Assembly: GCA_029706075.1 (NCBI GenBank)
Contig: JAINUG010000052.1
Span: forward strand, 1,693,998-1,757,997
Source: Aldrovandia affinis
Lineage: Eukaryota; Chordata; Actinopteri; Notacanthiformes; Halosauridae
Reading direction: 5' to 3'
Length of the DNA: 64,000 nt
Each line of letters starts with the position of its first letter. Positions within the stretch are counted from its first letter, which is position 1. The notes beneath the pieces are model-generated. The model saw only the letters and a program-made list of their open reading frames with translations, searched no databases and was not told the DNA's origin. Of this stretch, positions 56,139 through 60,065 are shown in pieces. The position numbers and the translations under genes were made by a program.

Positions 56139-56140
<2 letters not shown>
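20879..56140 (+). CDS. tbc1d4: tbc1d4 (AS160) Rab-GAP, coding exons 2-20 (exon 1 outside window)
   Basis: TBC1D4 is a Rab GTPase-activating protein that holds GLUT4 storage vesicles inside the cell until Akt phosphorylates it and 14-3-3 binds. Nineteen exons with GT-AG borders and matching phases join into 1125 codons plus TAA. Order in the joined protein (numbering starts at exon 2): end of PTB1 and phospho-linker (1-206), PTB2 (to about 316), serine-rich regulatory region (about 380-570), calmodulin-binding segment with [14 protein letters not shown] (about 600), TBC domain (about 745-960), coiled coil (992-1125). Catalytic ILVDLGRT and YCQG motifs are both present. Phospho-motifs like human S318, S341, S588 and T642 are recognisable. 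Length from exon 2 is close to the human long form as I remember it. The paralogue TBC1D1 is less likely because the linker motif [13 protein letters not shown] and the C-terminus fit TBC1D4. The exon with the start codon, coding most of PTB1, is not in the window. No promoter is visible. Confidence 0.95.
21536..23099. mobile_element. hAT element X, copy 2, with Tc1 nested inside
   Basis: Begins CAGGGCCGGATCTTGACGTT and ends GCGGAGATCCGACCCTG. The flanks CCTGTCCG at 21528-21535 and 23100-23107 are identical, a perfect hAT-type duplication. It is inverted relative to copy 1 at 11552. The left end lies 39 bp past the exon 2 donor. Confidence 0.87.
21775..22960 (+). mobile_element. Tc1-like transposon inside hAT X, 3'-truncated
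   Basis: Left terminal repeat TACCGGTCAAAAGTTTTAG, then a transposase pseudogene from 22199 (same subfamily as the copy at 11679). The first catalytic Asp ([13 protein letters not shown]) and second ([10 protein letters not shown]) are kept. Frame breaks occur between 22411 and 22547. The sequence stops after YLRRKE and the host element resumes, so the last catalytic residue and the right terminal repeat are missing. Confidence 0.87.
23269..23600 (+). mobile_element. SINE family B, copy 5
   Basis: Head remnant with CTATCACGGTCGCGGTTTGA, body CCGTCTCGGAGGAAGCA and tail ATAATTGGCTACCAAATTGG plus GAGAAAAA. Confidence 0.8.
23601..24015. other. 3' part of intron 2
   Basis: Unique-looking sequence with a short GTGCGTGC run near 23840 and a CT-rich stretch near 23945. 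Confidence 0.5.
24016..24105 (+). CDS. tbc1d4: tbc1d4 exon 3 (30 codons)
   Basis: Acceptor TTCCACAG, donor CAG|GTGTGT, phase 0 at both ends. Encodes [20 protein letters not shown] and on to DISSCSQ, early strands of PTB2, nearly identical to mammalian TBC1D4. Confidence 0.97.
24106..24700 (+). other. Intron 3, no recognisable features
   Basis: 595 bp between exons 3 and 4 with no repeat or gene that I recognise. Confidence 0.6.
24701..24805 (+). CDS. tbc1d4: tbc1d4 exon 4 (35 codons)
   Basis: Acceptor TTGACGCACAG, donor CTG|GTGAGT, phase 0 at both ends. Encodes PTB2 sequence from [14 protein letters not shown] to [11 protein letters not shown]. Confidence 0.97.
24850..24899 (+). repeat. C-rich CCCCTAC tract just past the exon 4 donor
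   Basis: At least six C4-5 runs are separated by TA or short spacers. The minus strand therefore has spaced G-runs that could form a G-quadruplex, and the plus strand an i-motif. It starts about 45 nt after the splice donor. Confidence 0.7.
25383..25572. mobile_element. Near-perfect palindromic hAT MITE with 8-bp duplication
   Basis: 190 bp starting CAGTGGTTCTTAATCCTCTC and ending GAGAGGATTAAGAACCACTG. The two halves pair over nearly their full length. The duplication TTCTAAAA at 25375-25382 and 25573-25580 is perfect. No coding capacity. As intronic RNA it would form one long hairpin. Confidence 0.88.
26020..26400. mobile_element. Decayed DNA-transposon remnant
   Basis: GTCAACAACCTTTTGTCTCA at the left and AGCAAGGGTGCCAATAATTC at the right match the layout of the relic at 19262. 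The interior has a 27-base poly(A) tract at about 26199-26225. Non-coding. Confidence 0.4.
26692..27034 (-). mobile_element. SINE family A, copy 2
   Basis: The minus-strand copy runs from the tail (TTCTCCCAATTTTGTAGTC) through GCAAGCTCATATCGGCTTCC to the head CTACACCACCAGGGAGGC. Confidence 0.75.
27285..27417 (+). CDS. tbc1d4: tbc1d4 exon 5 (44 codons + 1 nt)
   Basis: Acceptor GTTGAGCAG, donor GAAG|GTAACG, entering phase 0 and leaving phase 1. Encodes the C-terminal helix of PTB2 ([19 protein letters not shown]) and [15 protein letters not shown]. Confidence 0.97.
27497..27796. mobile_element. MITE with long inverted ends and telomere-like core, copy 1
   Basis: ATGAAGGTAGAGGCTAGATG at the left is mirrored by CATCTAGCCTCTACCTTCAT at the right; pairing extends about 60 bp into GCAGATGACTGTCC/GCGCTTTGCGTC. 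The core at 27576-27605 is a TTAGGG tandem array (four units plus degenerate ones). A second member is at 44658. Confidence 0.8.
27867..27958 (+). CDS. tbc1d4: tbc1d4 exon 6 (31 residues)
   Basis: Acceptor TTTGTTCAG, donor CAG|GTAAGG, phase 1 in and phase 0 out. Encodes [20 protein letters not shown] and [17 protein letters not shown] repeat sits right in front of the acceptor and serves as its pyrimidine tract. Confidence 0.97.
28089..28236 (-). mobile_element. SINE family C (tRNA head), copy 1
   Basis: Minus strand: A-box-like GTGGCTCAGTAGGTAGAGCA, B-box-like GGTTGTGGGTTCGATTCCC, then a short body (ACTGAAAAATGTATGCATCC) and the tail TGTAAGTCGGTTTGGATAAA. Similar copies are at 32269 (+), 44900 (-) and 47206 (-). 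The tail is the one shared by many fish SINEs. Confidence 0.82.
28297..28407 (+). CDS. tbc1d4: tbc1d4 exon 7 (37 codons)
   Basis: Acceptor TGTCTGCAG, donor CAG|GTACCG, phase 0 at both ends. Encodes [20 protein letters not shown] and [17 protein letters not shown], the helical segment after PTB2. Confidence 0.96.
28516..28726 (+). mobile_element. SINE family B, copy 6 (3'-truncated)
   Basis: Well-kept head (GGGTGGCGTAATGGTCAAAG, box B GCTACGGTTCGAAACC) and body to GGGCGTCCCTGTAGA. The 3' half is missing. Confidence 0.8.
28890..29103 (-). mobile_element. V-SINE-like element with tRNA-like head
   Basis: Minus strand: GTGTAGTGTAATGGTTAGGG and box-B-like GGTTACTGGTTCAGTTCCC form the head. CCCTTGAGCAAGGTCCTCAA follows, the central motif I associate with V-SINEs, then an AT-rich tail. 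The next bases (29104-29205) start another copy of the GCTCTTATCCAGA-type tail. Confidence 0.7.
29570..29920 (+). mobile_element. SINE family A, copy 3
   Basis: Plus-strand head (CATGTGGTGTAACATGAAAG, GGCCAGGGTTTGATTCC), body with GTATAAGAGTGGCTCTGTGT and GGAGGAGGTGGTACATCACC, and tail ACAATTGGCTACTAAATTGG plus GAGAAA. Confidence 0.78.
29986..30111 (+). CDS. tbc1d4: tbc1d4 exon 8 (42 codons)
   Basis: Acceptor CTCCCCAG, donor AGG|GTAATG, phase 0 at both ends. Encodes [20 protein letters not shown] and ENIFSR. The site matching human S570 reads RSSLTS here; the human form, as I recall it, is KRSLTS, so the basic residue has moved one position away. Confidence 0.95.
30386..30445 (+). CDS. tbc1d4: tbc1d4 exon 9 (20 codons)
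   Basis: Acceptor TCTTCACAG, donor CGT|GTGAGT, phase 0 at both ends. Encodes [26 protein letters not shown] is the Akt site equivalent to human S588 (Ser codon 30416-30418), and the GS pair is repeated. Confidence 0.95.
30464..30775 (-). mobile_element. SINE with V-SINE-type tail, copy 3
   Basis: Reverse-complement tail CTCTTATCCAGAGCAACTTA, then GATCAGTGAAGTAACACTGC, ACCTGTAACACAGGGAAAGA and GAGTCTGAAGAGCTGGC, matching the copy at 19666. It begins only about 20 nt after the exon 9 donor. Confidence 0.7.
30826..30950. repeat. Probable interspersed-repeat fragment
   Basis: CCAGGAAGTCCCATTGAGAT with ACAAGGGAGACCTGGCAAAG resembles a fish repeat I have seen often. No boundaries or coding capacity are visible. 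Confidence 0.35.
31185..31510 (+). other. CpG-rich patch in intron 9
   Basis: CG dinucleotides cluster here (ACGATCGTACG, CACCGCGCGTGG, CCCGCGCGC, GTCACGCGTCC, GGCGGCCGTGCGATGG, GCCGCCGCACAGACG) while flanking intron DNA has few. It could be an unmethylated island or promoter, or a young repeat. I see no TATA box or exon attached. Confidence 0.4.
31511..32268. other. Intron 9 stretch without recognisable features
   Basis: AT-rich unique-looking sequence with a TGATTAAT-rich run near 31780 and no recognised repeats. Confidence 0.45.
32269..32416 (+). mobile_element. SINE family C, copy 2
   Basis: Plus-strand copy: GTGGCTCAGTAGGTAGAGCA, GGTTGTGCGTTCAATTCCC, body ACTGAAAAATGTATGCATTC, tail CTGTAAGTCACTTTGGATAA and GCGTCTGCTAAATGGC. 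Confidence 0.82.
32903..33135 (+). repeat. Minisatellite, about 23-bp unit
   Basis: Repeats of GGATTGAGTGTGGAGATAGATTT and variants, about ten copies, the most regular at 33000-33090. Confidence 0.85.
33147..33476 (+). mobile_element. SINE family B, copy 7
   Basis: Head ATAGCGGTCTAACGCAC and box B GACGCGGTTCGAAACC, short body, tail ATAATTGGCTACCAAATG. It ends about 65 nt before the exon 10 acceptor. Confidence 0.8.
33540..33754 (+). CDS. tbc1d4: tbc1d4 exon 10 (70-71 codons + 2 nt), NAGNAG acceptor
   Basis: The acceptor reads CCCAGCAG, so the exon can start at 33540 (adds Gln) or 33543; both keep the frame. Donor GCAG|GTACTG, leaving phase 2. Encodes [16 protein letters not shown], then FRRRAHTIS, the main Akt site equal to human T642 (Thr codon 33636-33638), and LRRQQS near the human S666 position. 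The pattern RRRAHT is intact. Confidence 0.94.
33816..34075 (-). mobile_element. CR1-type LINE 3'-end fragments, two, split by (CA)n
   Basis: AAGAACATAAGAATACAT followed by GGCTGTTCAGCCCATCTAGG occurs at 33816, and again at 33926 after a CA/TA microsatellite (33880-33925). The same sequence is the 3' end of the CR1 LINE at 41441. Confidence 0.75.
34264..34314. repeat. (TA)n microsatellite
   Basis: About 25 uninterrupted TA units. Confidence 0.95.
34386..34728 (-). mobile_element. SINE family A, copy 4
   Basis: Minus strand from the tail (TTCTCCCAATTTAGTACCC) through GAGCTCATATCGGCTTGGC to the head CTAGACCACCCGGGAGGC. Confidence 0.78.
34729..35306. other. 3' part of intron 10
   Basis: AT-rich, no recognised repeats or genes. 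Confidence 0.45.
35307..35368 (+). repeat. (TG)n tract upstream of exon 11
   Basis: GTGTGT run with GC and TT interruptions, ending about 35 nt before the acceptor. Confidence 0.9.
35404..35565 (+). CDS. tbc1d4: tbc1d4 exon 11 (53 codons plus split codons)
   Basis: Acceptor TCAACCCAG, donor AAGAG|GTGAGA; phase 2 at both ends, so skipping it keeps the frame. Encodes [20 protein letters not shown] and [11 protein letters not shown], matching the part of mammalian TBC1D4 that, as I recall, differs between long and short isoforms. RKRSVS is a candidate basophilic kinase site. Confidence 0.93.
35571..35599 (+). repeat. G-rich run after exon 11 donor
   Basis: Four or more runs of G4-8 within 30 bp, starting 6 nt past the splice donor; potential G-quadruplex in DNA and pre-mRNA. 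Confidence 0.7.
35600..37530. other. Intron 11, first part, no recognisable features
   Basis: Unique-looking sequence. Overlapping ORFs around 36085-36770 on both strands look like chance products of the C- and G-rich stretch near 36370-36500. Confidence 0.45.
37531..37708. mobile_element. Palindromic hAT MITE, right end truncated
   Basis: Begins CAGGGGTGTCAAACTCATTC and folds back (ACACCAGGTGATTTCAATTA against GTGAAATCACCTGGTGT). Same family as 20205. The right terminus is cut off where element X sequence starts. Confidence 0.75.
37712..37772. mobile_element. Fragment of hAT element X
   Basis: CCATAATTCCGGGCTCCATA and CAACGTTTGCGATCTAGGCCC match the right part of X copy 2 at about 23020-23075. 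It is wedged between a MITE and a SINE. Confidence 0.65.
37773..38130 (-). mobile_element. SINE family B, copy 8
   Basis: Minus strand from tail (ATCCCAATTTAGTTGCCAAT) through CGAGACAGAATTTCC to the head, whose reverse complement ends ATTAGACCGCTGCACTATC. Confidence 0.78.
38131..38843. other. 3' part of intron 11
   Basis: AT-rich with a short (TA)n run near 38770. No other features. Confidence 0.5.
38844..39004 (+). CDS. tbc1d4: tbc1d4 exon 12 (calmodulin-binding segment)
   Basis: Acceptor CTTGCTGCAG, donor CCAG|GTCTGT; phase 2 in, phase 1 out. Encodes RKRTPS (human S751-like) and the basic amphipathic segment [19 protein letters not shown], which in mammalian TBC1D4 binds calmodulin. This segment is almost unchanged from mammals. 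Confidence 0.96.
39213..39419 (+). CDS. tbc1d4: tbc1d4 exon 13 (68 codons plus split codons)
   Basis: Acceptor GGAGTACAG, donor GAGG|GTCAGT; phase 1 at both ends. Encodes [13 protein letters not shown], a variable part, then [20 protein letters not shown] before the TBC domain. Between the pyrimidine tract (CTTTCCTCTCTCTTT) and the AG lies a G-rich stretch, an unusual acceptor. Confidence 0.95.
39493..39590 (+). repeat. 41-bp tandem repeat, 2.3 copies
   Basis: CAACTTAGACCTGGGTCTGG starts at 39493 and again at 39534, and CAACTTAGACCTG at 39575, an exact 41-bp period in intron 13. Confidence 0.92.
39591..40488. other. Rest of intron 13, no recognisable features
   Basis: Unique-looking sequence with no known repeat. 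ORFs on the minus strand near 40267-40716 run across exon 14 and are shadows. Confidence 0.5.
40489..40650 (+). CDS. tbc1d4: tbc1d4 exon 14 (53 codons plus split codons)
   Basis: Acceptor CCCTGGCAG, donor CAGG|GTGAGA; phase 1 at both ends. Encodes [20 protein letters not shown] and the lead into the TBC domain. Confidence 0.96.
40745..41063 (+). repeat. Long polypyrimidine (CT-rich) tract before exon 15
   Basis: About 320 bp of nearly pure pyrimidine on the + strand, ending in the exon 15 acceptor. It contains a duplicated block: GCCCCTTTGACCCCCTTCTC at 40807 and GCCCCTTTGACCCCATTCTC at 40928, each followed by TGTAAACC. Confidence 0.88.
41066..41224 (+). CDS. tbc1d4: tbc1d4 exon 15 (start of TBC domain)
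   Basis: Acceptor CTCTGTAG, donor CTGG|GTGTGT; phase 1 at both ends. Encodes [18 protein letters not shown] and [17 protein letters not shown], the N-terminal TBC motif and the first half of the IxxDxxR box. The motif's Arg is on exon 16. Confidence 0.97.
41441..43889 (-). mobile_element. CR1-clade LINE, 5'-truncated
   Basis: Minus-strand reading shows endonuclease remnants ([14 protein letters not shown], then [10 protein letters not shown]), a conserved RT ([52 protein letters not shown], active site [10 protein letters not shown] near 42290) and the C-terminal CR1 block ([16 protein letters not shown] near 41740). The 3' end carries short TTCTTATG repeats, as in CR1. Several frameshifts and stops separate long open pieces, so this copy is dead but not very old. 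It lies in intron 15, antisense to tbc1d4. Confidence 0.9.
44055..44400 (+). pseudogene. Fragment of an uncharacterised fish gene family
   Basis: Open from 44055 to the stop at 44285: [65 protein letters not shown]. After a frameshift near 44285, [10 protein letters not shown] and GGIPVDQTTEV follow. The order (GDWxLHL, NYARYLPxxxAQM, FSVQ, IPVDQT) matches a widespread uncharacterised metazoan protein that I recall from many fish genomes. The match is from memory. No start codon, and broken at the 3' end. Confidence 0.5.
44658..44892. mobile_element. MITE with telomere-like core, copy 2
   Basis: GGTAGAGGCTAGATGCC at the left and GGCATCTAGCCTCTACC at the right are exact inverted repeats. The core (44755-44805) is a degenerate CCCTAA-type array (GAACCCTAACTGTAACCCAA and so on), opposite in orientation to copy 1 at 27497. 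Confidence 0.78.
44900..45053 (-). mobile_element. SINE family C, copy 3
   Basis: Minus-strand copy from the tail (GCCATTTAGCAGACG) to the head (GAGCCACACAGAACC). The head has lost a few bases in the A box. It lies directly beside the MITE at 44658. Confidence 0.8.
45138..45382 (+). CDS. tbc1d4: tbc1d4 exon 16 (TBC catalytic core)
   Basis: Acceptor CCGTTGCAG, donor CAG|GTGGGT; phase 1 in, phase 0 out. The first full codon (45140-45142) is the catalytic Arg of the ILVDLGRT motif. The Gln finger is in [10 protein letters not shown] (Gln codon 45251-45253). The rest, [19 protein letters not shown], is nearly identical to mammals. Both catalytic residues being present suggests an active Rab-GAP. 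Confidence 0.97.
45557..45715 (+). mobile_element. SINE family B, copy 9 (fragment)
   Basis: Body (GGATTGGCTGTCCGCCCCAG) and tail (ATAATTAGCCACCAAATTGG) only; the head and the middle are lost. Confidence 0.75.
46131..46851. mobile_element. Foldback derivative of the Tc1-like element
   Basis: Left arm (CACTACTGGTCAACATTTTT to about 46358) and right arm (reverse complement, ending AACTTTTGACCCGTAGTGTA) both carry the 5' end of the Tc1 subfamily seen at 11679 and 21775, as an inverted pair (both have AATAACCTGAAATGGTACAA). Between them lies a minus-strand piece of the transposase gene with a deletion. TA dinucleotides flank it. Confidence 0.82.
46939..47098 (+). CDS. tbc1d4: tbc1d4 exon 17 (TBC domain)
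   Basis: Acceptor TTCCTCTAG, donor TTTG|GTACGT; phase 0 in, phase 1 out. Encodes [20 protein letters not shown] and [20 protein letters not shown], the TBC C-lobe block. Confidence 0.97.
47206..47352 (-). mobile_element. SINE family C, copy 4
   Basis: Minus strand: tail GCCATTTAGCAGACGC, body ATTTTTGAGTGTACAG, head box B GGAATCGAACCCACAACC and A box TCTGAGCCGCACAGAACC. Confidence 0.8.
47846..48015 (+). CDS. tbc1d4: tbc1d4 exon 18 (end of TBC domain)
   Basis: Acceptor CCCCTACAG, donor CAG|GTATGA; phase 1 in, phase 0 out. Encodes [20 protein letters not shown] and the helices after it, ending EHIMAQ. Confidence 0.97.
48037..48384 (+). mobile_element. SINE family B, copy 10
   Basis: Head GGCACCGGATAGCGTAGCGG with CTAACGCAC, full body (GTCTCGGAAGAGGCGGATCA), tail ATAATTGGCCACTAAATTGG plus GAGAAAAA. 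It starts 21 nt after the exon 18 donor. Confidence 0.82.
48827..49767. mobile_element. piggyBac-like non-autonomous element, TTAA-flanked
   Basis: TTAA at 48823-48826 and 49768-49771 flanks a 941-bp unit whose ends are CCCTCCTGTGTCATT and, inverted, CCCTGGTGGCATATT. Near each end lie GGGTCAGATTGACCC and GGTCAAATTGACCC palindromes, typical of piggyBac termini as I remember them. No transposase frame. A (CA)n run sits at about 49123-49152. Confidence 0.65.
49790..50078 (+). mobile_element. SINE family B, copy 11
   Basis: Box B ACCACGGTTCAAATCC, body CCGTCTCGGAGGAGGCGGAT and tail GTAATTGGCCACCAACAGG. The 5' part of the head is missing. Confidence 0.78.
50079..50755. other. 3' part of intron 18
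   Basis: Unique-looking, AT-rich, ending in the TGCTTTTCCAG acceptor. Confidence 0.5.
50756..50932 (+). CDS. tbc1d4: tbc1d4 exon 19 (59 codons)
   Basis: Acceptor GCTTTTCCAG, donor CAG|GTGTGTGTGTG; phase 0 at both ends. Encodes [20 protein letters not shown] and the coiled coil [20 protein letters not shown]. The donor is the first GT of a TG array, so many GT dinucleotides follow at once. Confidence 0.95.
50933..51107 (+). repeat. (TG)n array starting at the exon 19 donor
   Basis: About 175 bp of TG repeat with TATG and TCTG interruptions. ORFs across it are repeat translations. Confidence 0.97.
51129..51655 (-). mobile_element. Possible solo LTR or other insertion between TG arrays
   Basis: This unique block interrupts a TG/TTG array. 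It begins TGTTACGACCCACAAAAACC. Its minus strand has AATAAA (reverse of 51239-51244) in a setting like that of the LTR at 62422. The boundaries are uncertain and no target duplication is clear. Confidence 0.35.
51766..51930 (+). repeat. (TG)n array in intron 19
   Basis: Long TG runs with TCTCTGTGTTG interruptions, ending in TATATATA. Confidence 0.95.
51946..55000 (+). mobile_element. Tc1/mariner element split by a hAT insertion
   Basis: Ends TACAGTAAGCACCATAATTC and TTAATTATGGTGCTCACTGTA are inverted repeats with TA at the borders. The transposase pseudogene starts near 52310 ([20 protein letters not shown], then a [16 protein letters not shown] hook). The first catalytic Asp is Asn here (WTNETKMN), the second is kept ([10 protein letters not shown]), and the third position reads SPDLNPIQH, with Gln where the acid normally is. 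A frameshift lies near 52830. The copy is dead. Confidence 0.88.
52984..54456. mobile_element. Non-autonomous hAT-like insertion inside the Tc1
   Basis: Left end AGGGCCATGCACAGACATTT and right end, inverted, AGGCACGTGCACAGATAGGG. Just inside each is a GGGGCTCAAGC motif. The flanks ATCAGATT and CTCAGATA share TCAGAT. Removing the block restores the Tc1 reading SDQIKPNAS. The interior (1.4 kb) has poly(A) and no protein that I recognise. Confidence 0.68.
55001..55746. other. 3' part of intron 19 before the TG array
   Basis: No recognised feature; short chance ORFs only. Confidence 0.5.
55747..55899 (+). repeat. (TG)n array up to the exon 20 acceptor
   Basis: TG and TGCG repeats run to within about 13 nt of the acceptor AG, leaving only TTCCTCCCAC as a pyrimidine tract. 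Confidence 0.96.
55913..56140 (+). CDS. tbc1d4: tbc1d4 exon 20, last coding exon (75 codons + TAA)
   Basis: Acceptor TTCCTCCCACAG, phase 0, stop TAA at 56138-56140. Encodes the end of the coiled coil ([36 protein letters not shown]) and a basic tail ending KPKGTKKP, matching the C-terminus of TBC1D4. Confidence 0.96.
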
Positions 56141-56212
<72 letters not shown>

Positions 56213-57660
56213 GGAGCGCTTGTCCTCATGGGACAGATTTTTTTGTCTTTTTTTTTGTCTTTTTCTTTCATTCTGAAAAAAAACTGCCTTGTATTTAGTG
56301 GCCTTAACATTGTGGACCCAGGACACTGTGAAAGTGCCCTTGGCTTCGAAAAGCTTGCAGCCTCTGTTTCGTAGGTGTGTGAGAGCAGAGCTATAGGGCT
56401 GCTTGTGCGGCCATGCTCCTGGGACAGAGGTGGAGGACGGGCTCTCTATTGTTGGAGGTTTGCTCCGTGATGGATGAGCAGTCGCCACCGAGGTGGCCTT
56501 TCTTCCCGCATCCTCGGCTACGCTTTGCTTTTGAGTCGAGGGTCAAGGTCCCTCAGCAATTCACCTGCGTGTGCAAATGATTCAATCAAAACGTTTTGCG
56601 TGTCTTTACTGTGTGCTTTGCCCTTTATGTAGCCAAGGGAAAAAAAAAAAAACTAAGCTAAAAACAAAAAAAAAAAAAAAGTGTGTATTGAAAAAATACT
56701 TGAAATTATGATGAATGTATTCTCCTTCCAAAGAAACGGCGTGGTTCGATTTCGACACGTCGTGGGGCAAAAATTACGTAATCAACGTTGCGTTTGAACA
56801 TTCGAACGCACGTCGAAGGCTTTACTCCGGACACTGAGCACTCCCTCCGTCGGCGGGGCGCCGCAAGTTGCGCCAAAGGCATAGCCCCCCCGCCGCGGCT
56901 CGGCTCGGCAAGAGAGAGAGAGAGAGAGAGAGACAACCAAACACGCCAGCCGTGCTATTCACAGGAAGCGCTTCACCAAAGGTTTGAGCAGGATGCGAGA
57001 CTTGTTTGCCAGCGGGTTTCCTGTGTGGCTGACCGCAGTGTCTGATCGATAAACTGCTCTCCTTACTTTCTAACCAGCTTGAGTCGCGGCCCTTTTACGT
57101 GTGAGCACCTTGTAGCCCCTACTCAGGGGATATCGCCGTGGGCCGGGGGGGATGGGCACAGGGGTTTCATGGGCAGGGGGCTTTGTTGGTAACATTTCTC
57201 AACGTCTTACCCCAACGGCCCTGTGGCGTGATTAAATGTTTTGGAGCGGGTCTGTGAGGAAAAAGCAGACATAGGGAAGTGGCTGACGGGGCGAACGCGG
57301 TGCCCGCTGTCACTCAATCAGAGACCAATCACAGTTCTGTGGGCCGCCACTCGGCACGCGTTTATCATGTTGCAAATCACCTTTCTTTCTTCCCCCACCC
57401 CTGGATTTTATTGTGTACATACTTTACAATATTCTTGTTTTAAGCACTCCATATACATTTCCAGGGCCTTTTATTGTGAGCTTTTTGTTTGTTTGTTTGT
57501 TACGGAGCTGTTTGTTACTGAAAATGTGGCTAAAAGCCAGTGCAGGTTTTGACTAAATCTTTAGCTGAAATATGAGTCAAAGTACAGTCGTAATATGTGT
57601 ATATAAAAGAGAGTTGTTTCTTTGATGTACGCTTTAAACCTTTAAACTGATCGCACCTAC

Positions 57661-57666
57661 ATTAAA
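57661..57666 (+). promoter_or_regulatory. Candidate proximal poly(A) signal ATTAAA
   Basis: ATTAAA about 1.5 kb past the stop codon. Confidence 0.3.
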
Positions 57667-59225
57667 GTTGGCTCAGAACATTAATCCGTAAAATTCTTGA
57701 ATATTTCATTGTGATTTGCAAAGCACAGTCTGTGACGTGATCATAAAGTTTTTATATTGGTCACTTTTCAGGTCAGCGCCGTTAAATTCAGATTTGTGCT
57801 TTTCCAATCACATTTTATGAGAAATGTCATGTGACACACAATGTAGCCCAGTTCCAAGATTCTACAAAACAGAAAAGAGTGCCACTTGGGTAGGGTGCTT
57901 GCCTCTCTTAAAAAAAATATTGTTATATATAACTAATAAAAAAAGAAATAATAAACATAAAATAAAAATATAACTAATTAAATTGTTATTTCTTGTCCCA
58001 TAGGCACTCGTTTCTCCAAGTTCCATCCAAATCCATCCATAGCTTTTCTAGTCGTCTTCGACGGTCACAAAGTAGGGACATCCCGTAACCTCTGCTTCAC
58101 CTACCGCTGGTGTGGATGTAACAATAGATTTATGCATCAATAGTTTGGTTAGACTAACAATGGTGGATAATTGTCTTGTGTAAAAAGCTTACATACACAG
58201 GGCTGTGTGGTGAACCTCTTGACTTCTGAATGTATCCCCCCCCCCCCCCACCAATTTAACTAGTAACAAGTGTTATTAAGAATATAAGAATACATAGTGG
58301 CAAGAACGGGTCTGGTCATTTTGTTAAAAGGCCACACCATCAATGTGACCGTTACAGAAATTTACTAATTTAGTATTTTTTCAATTTTTATTTTAGTTTT
58401 GAGTTCAGAGGGCACCTGGGAGTCGAGTGCCACTTTTTCCGCACAACGATTGCTATTTGTGGAAAGAGACAGATCAAGTTGGTGGATGATTATGTACAGG
58501 TTTGCTCTGGACTCTCGCCAGACTGCTGCCACCATTGCTTCACTGTGACTGTGTATCACAGGCCTTACACGAAAGGTTGTTTTCGTTTTTTTCTTCCAAA
58601 AAGACCAAAAAATGCAGCGTAGTGATGTGGAAGTGATGCCTGCCTCAGTCACTGGAAAAACTCACCCTCTTTCAAGCTCCCCCCCCCTTCCTGTGTCCTT
58701 GTGACTCATACACAATCGTACAAATATGTGCATATCTGAAAGCGTGTGTGTGTCCTGTAAATATCGCATGGCGTTCTACACTGTTAATCACAAAAATAGA
58801 AAGAAACAAAAACGCTCACTATTGGAAGTGTGGCTCCTTCGTATATGCGTTTTTTTTCTCCCGTCGTGTTTAATGTTTTTTTTTTTTTCGCTGACAAAAG
58901 TGCCAAAACCAGCCAGACTGTGTGTTTCTTCTGCTCGGACTGAAAGGTTAAGATGCCACTCGCCCCTGTTTCTAGAAAGGAGAGCGAGCACACCAAAGTT
59001 GAGCAATAGCCTTGTTATACTCCCGTTCTGAGCTCTGAGTGTCGGTTCTGCTGTATCTTTCTGTTCCTGTGTTGTGTCTTGCACATTGCATATAGCAACA
59101 ATATATGGAATATGGCCTACAATAACTGTTGGCTTGACTGTACAGGTTCTACATTTGACTTTGTGGCATGTAATGGACAGGAAACATTGGCAGACGTCTC
59201 TTACACGCACAAAAAAAAAAAAGGA

Positions 59226-59231
59226 AATAAA
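59226..59231 (+). promoter_or_regulatory. Candidate distal poly(A) signal AATAAA
   Basis: AATAAA preceded by a stretch of UTR-like sequence (TGTACAGGTTCTACATTTGA) and followed by T-rich DNA. Confidence 0.45.
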
Positions 59232-59250
59232 ACTGAAATTCACTGCCTTT

Positions 59251-60011
59251 TTGTAATTCACAGGTATCCCACTTTCTTATTTCTCATGATTAAAATTTTA
59301 AGATTGTTTTTCCTGGTCTTTCAACTCTTCAAGGTAGTGAATGAAGCGAACTGGGTTCTGTCCCAAGGAAGGGAACAATGGCGTTTGGGGGGTTGGGGAG
59401 GCCGCTGGCCTGCATTCCCGCCAGCGTATTACCGCGTAAGGACCCATCCCACGGAAGGGGGGAAATGCCTGGGTACAGGGAGGCCCACTGGGGGATTGCC
59501 GTTCGAGACATTTCCTGTGCTGGTCCTTATCAGTGGAGCTTATGTTATACTTTGAGTTTTCCCTCTAAACACCCCCTCCCCAGCGCTGTAAGGACCCAGA
59601 ACCCCCCCTCCCCAGCACTATGATGGTCCCGGCTCTTGTATAACATTTCATTGGGTTGGTGTATCAGTAGGGAGGCAGGCGTGGAGCAGCCTAACTGGAG
59701 GGAGGCAGTGGGGGCCCGGGACGGGGTGGAAGATAGCGGCCGAGAAAAGATGGCTGGAAGGTGGTGCTGTTGTGGGGGAGGGGAGGGGAGGGGGCAGGGG
59801 GGAGGTGGAAGAGTCGCCCTGCCTTATAAGGGGATTGTAAAGGCATGGTTTGTGTCAGAGTGCGTCAGGAAGTGCAGAAAACAAAGACGGTGGAAAAATA
59901 ACCACTGTGCGTCTGAACTGCCACACTGAGTGGTTTCAGGAAGTAGAGAAACCGCGGGAGACCGAAAGACATCCACATTCAGCTATTGTGAGGTATACAG
60001 GTAAAATGTAC
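59251..60011. other. Intergenic stretch, no recognisable gene
   Basis: G-rich blocks near 59760-59810 and overlapping ORFs, none like a known protein. Confidence 0.45.
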
Positions 60012-60065
60012 AGGGGGTAGACATATAAATGGAAACGCCAAACAACGTAATTATTTAATAAGGTA

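Larger units (their letters stand above)
56141..59250 (+). other. tbc1d4: Probable tbc1d4 3'UTR
   Basis: It begins at the stop codon with a 70-bp TG array (56141-56210), continues through CpG-containing sequence (about 56750-56900) and poly(A)-rich runs near 56640-56680, and plausibly ends after AATAAA at 59226. A CR1 3' fragment (58275-58315) lies inside. A shorter end after ATTAAA at 57661 is possible. The extent is inferred, since no transcript data were available. Confidence 0.5.

Noticed and set aside
20879-56140. The paralogue TBC1D1 instead of TBC1D4
   Set aside because: The linker ([13 protein letters not shown]), the RRRAHT exon and the C-terminal coiled coil fit TBC1D4 better; an alignment of both would settle it.
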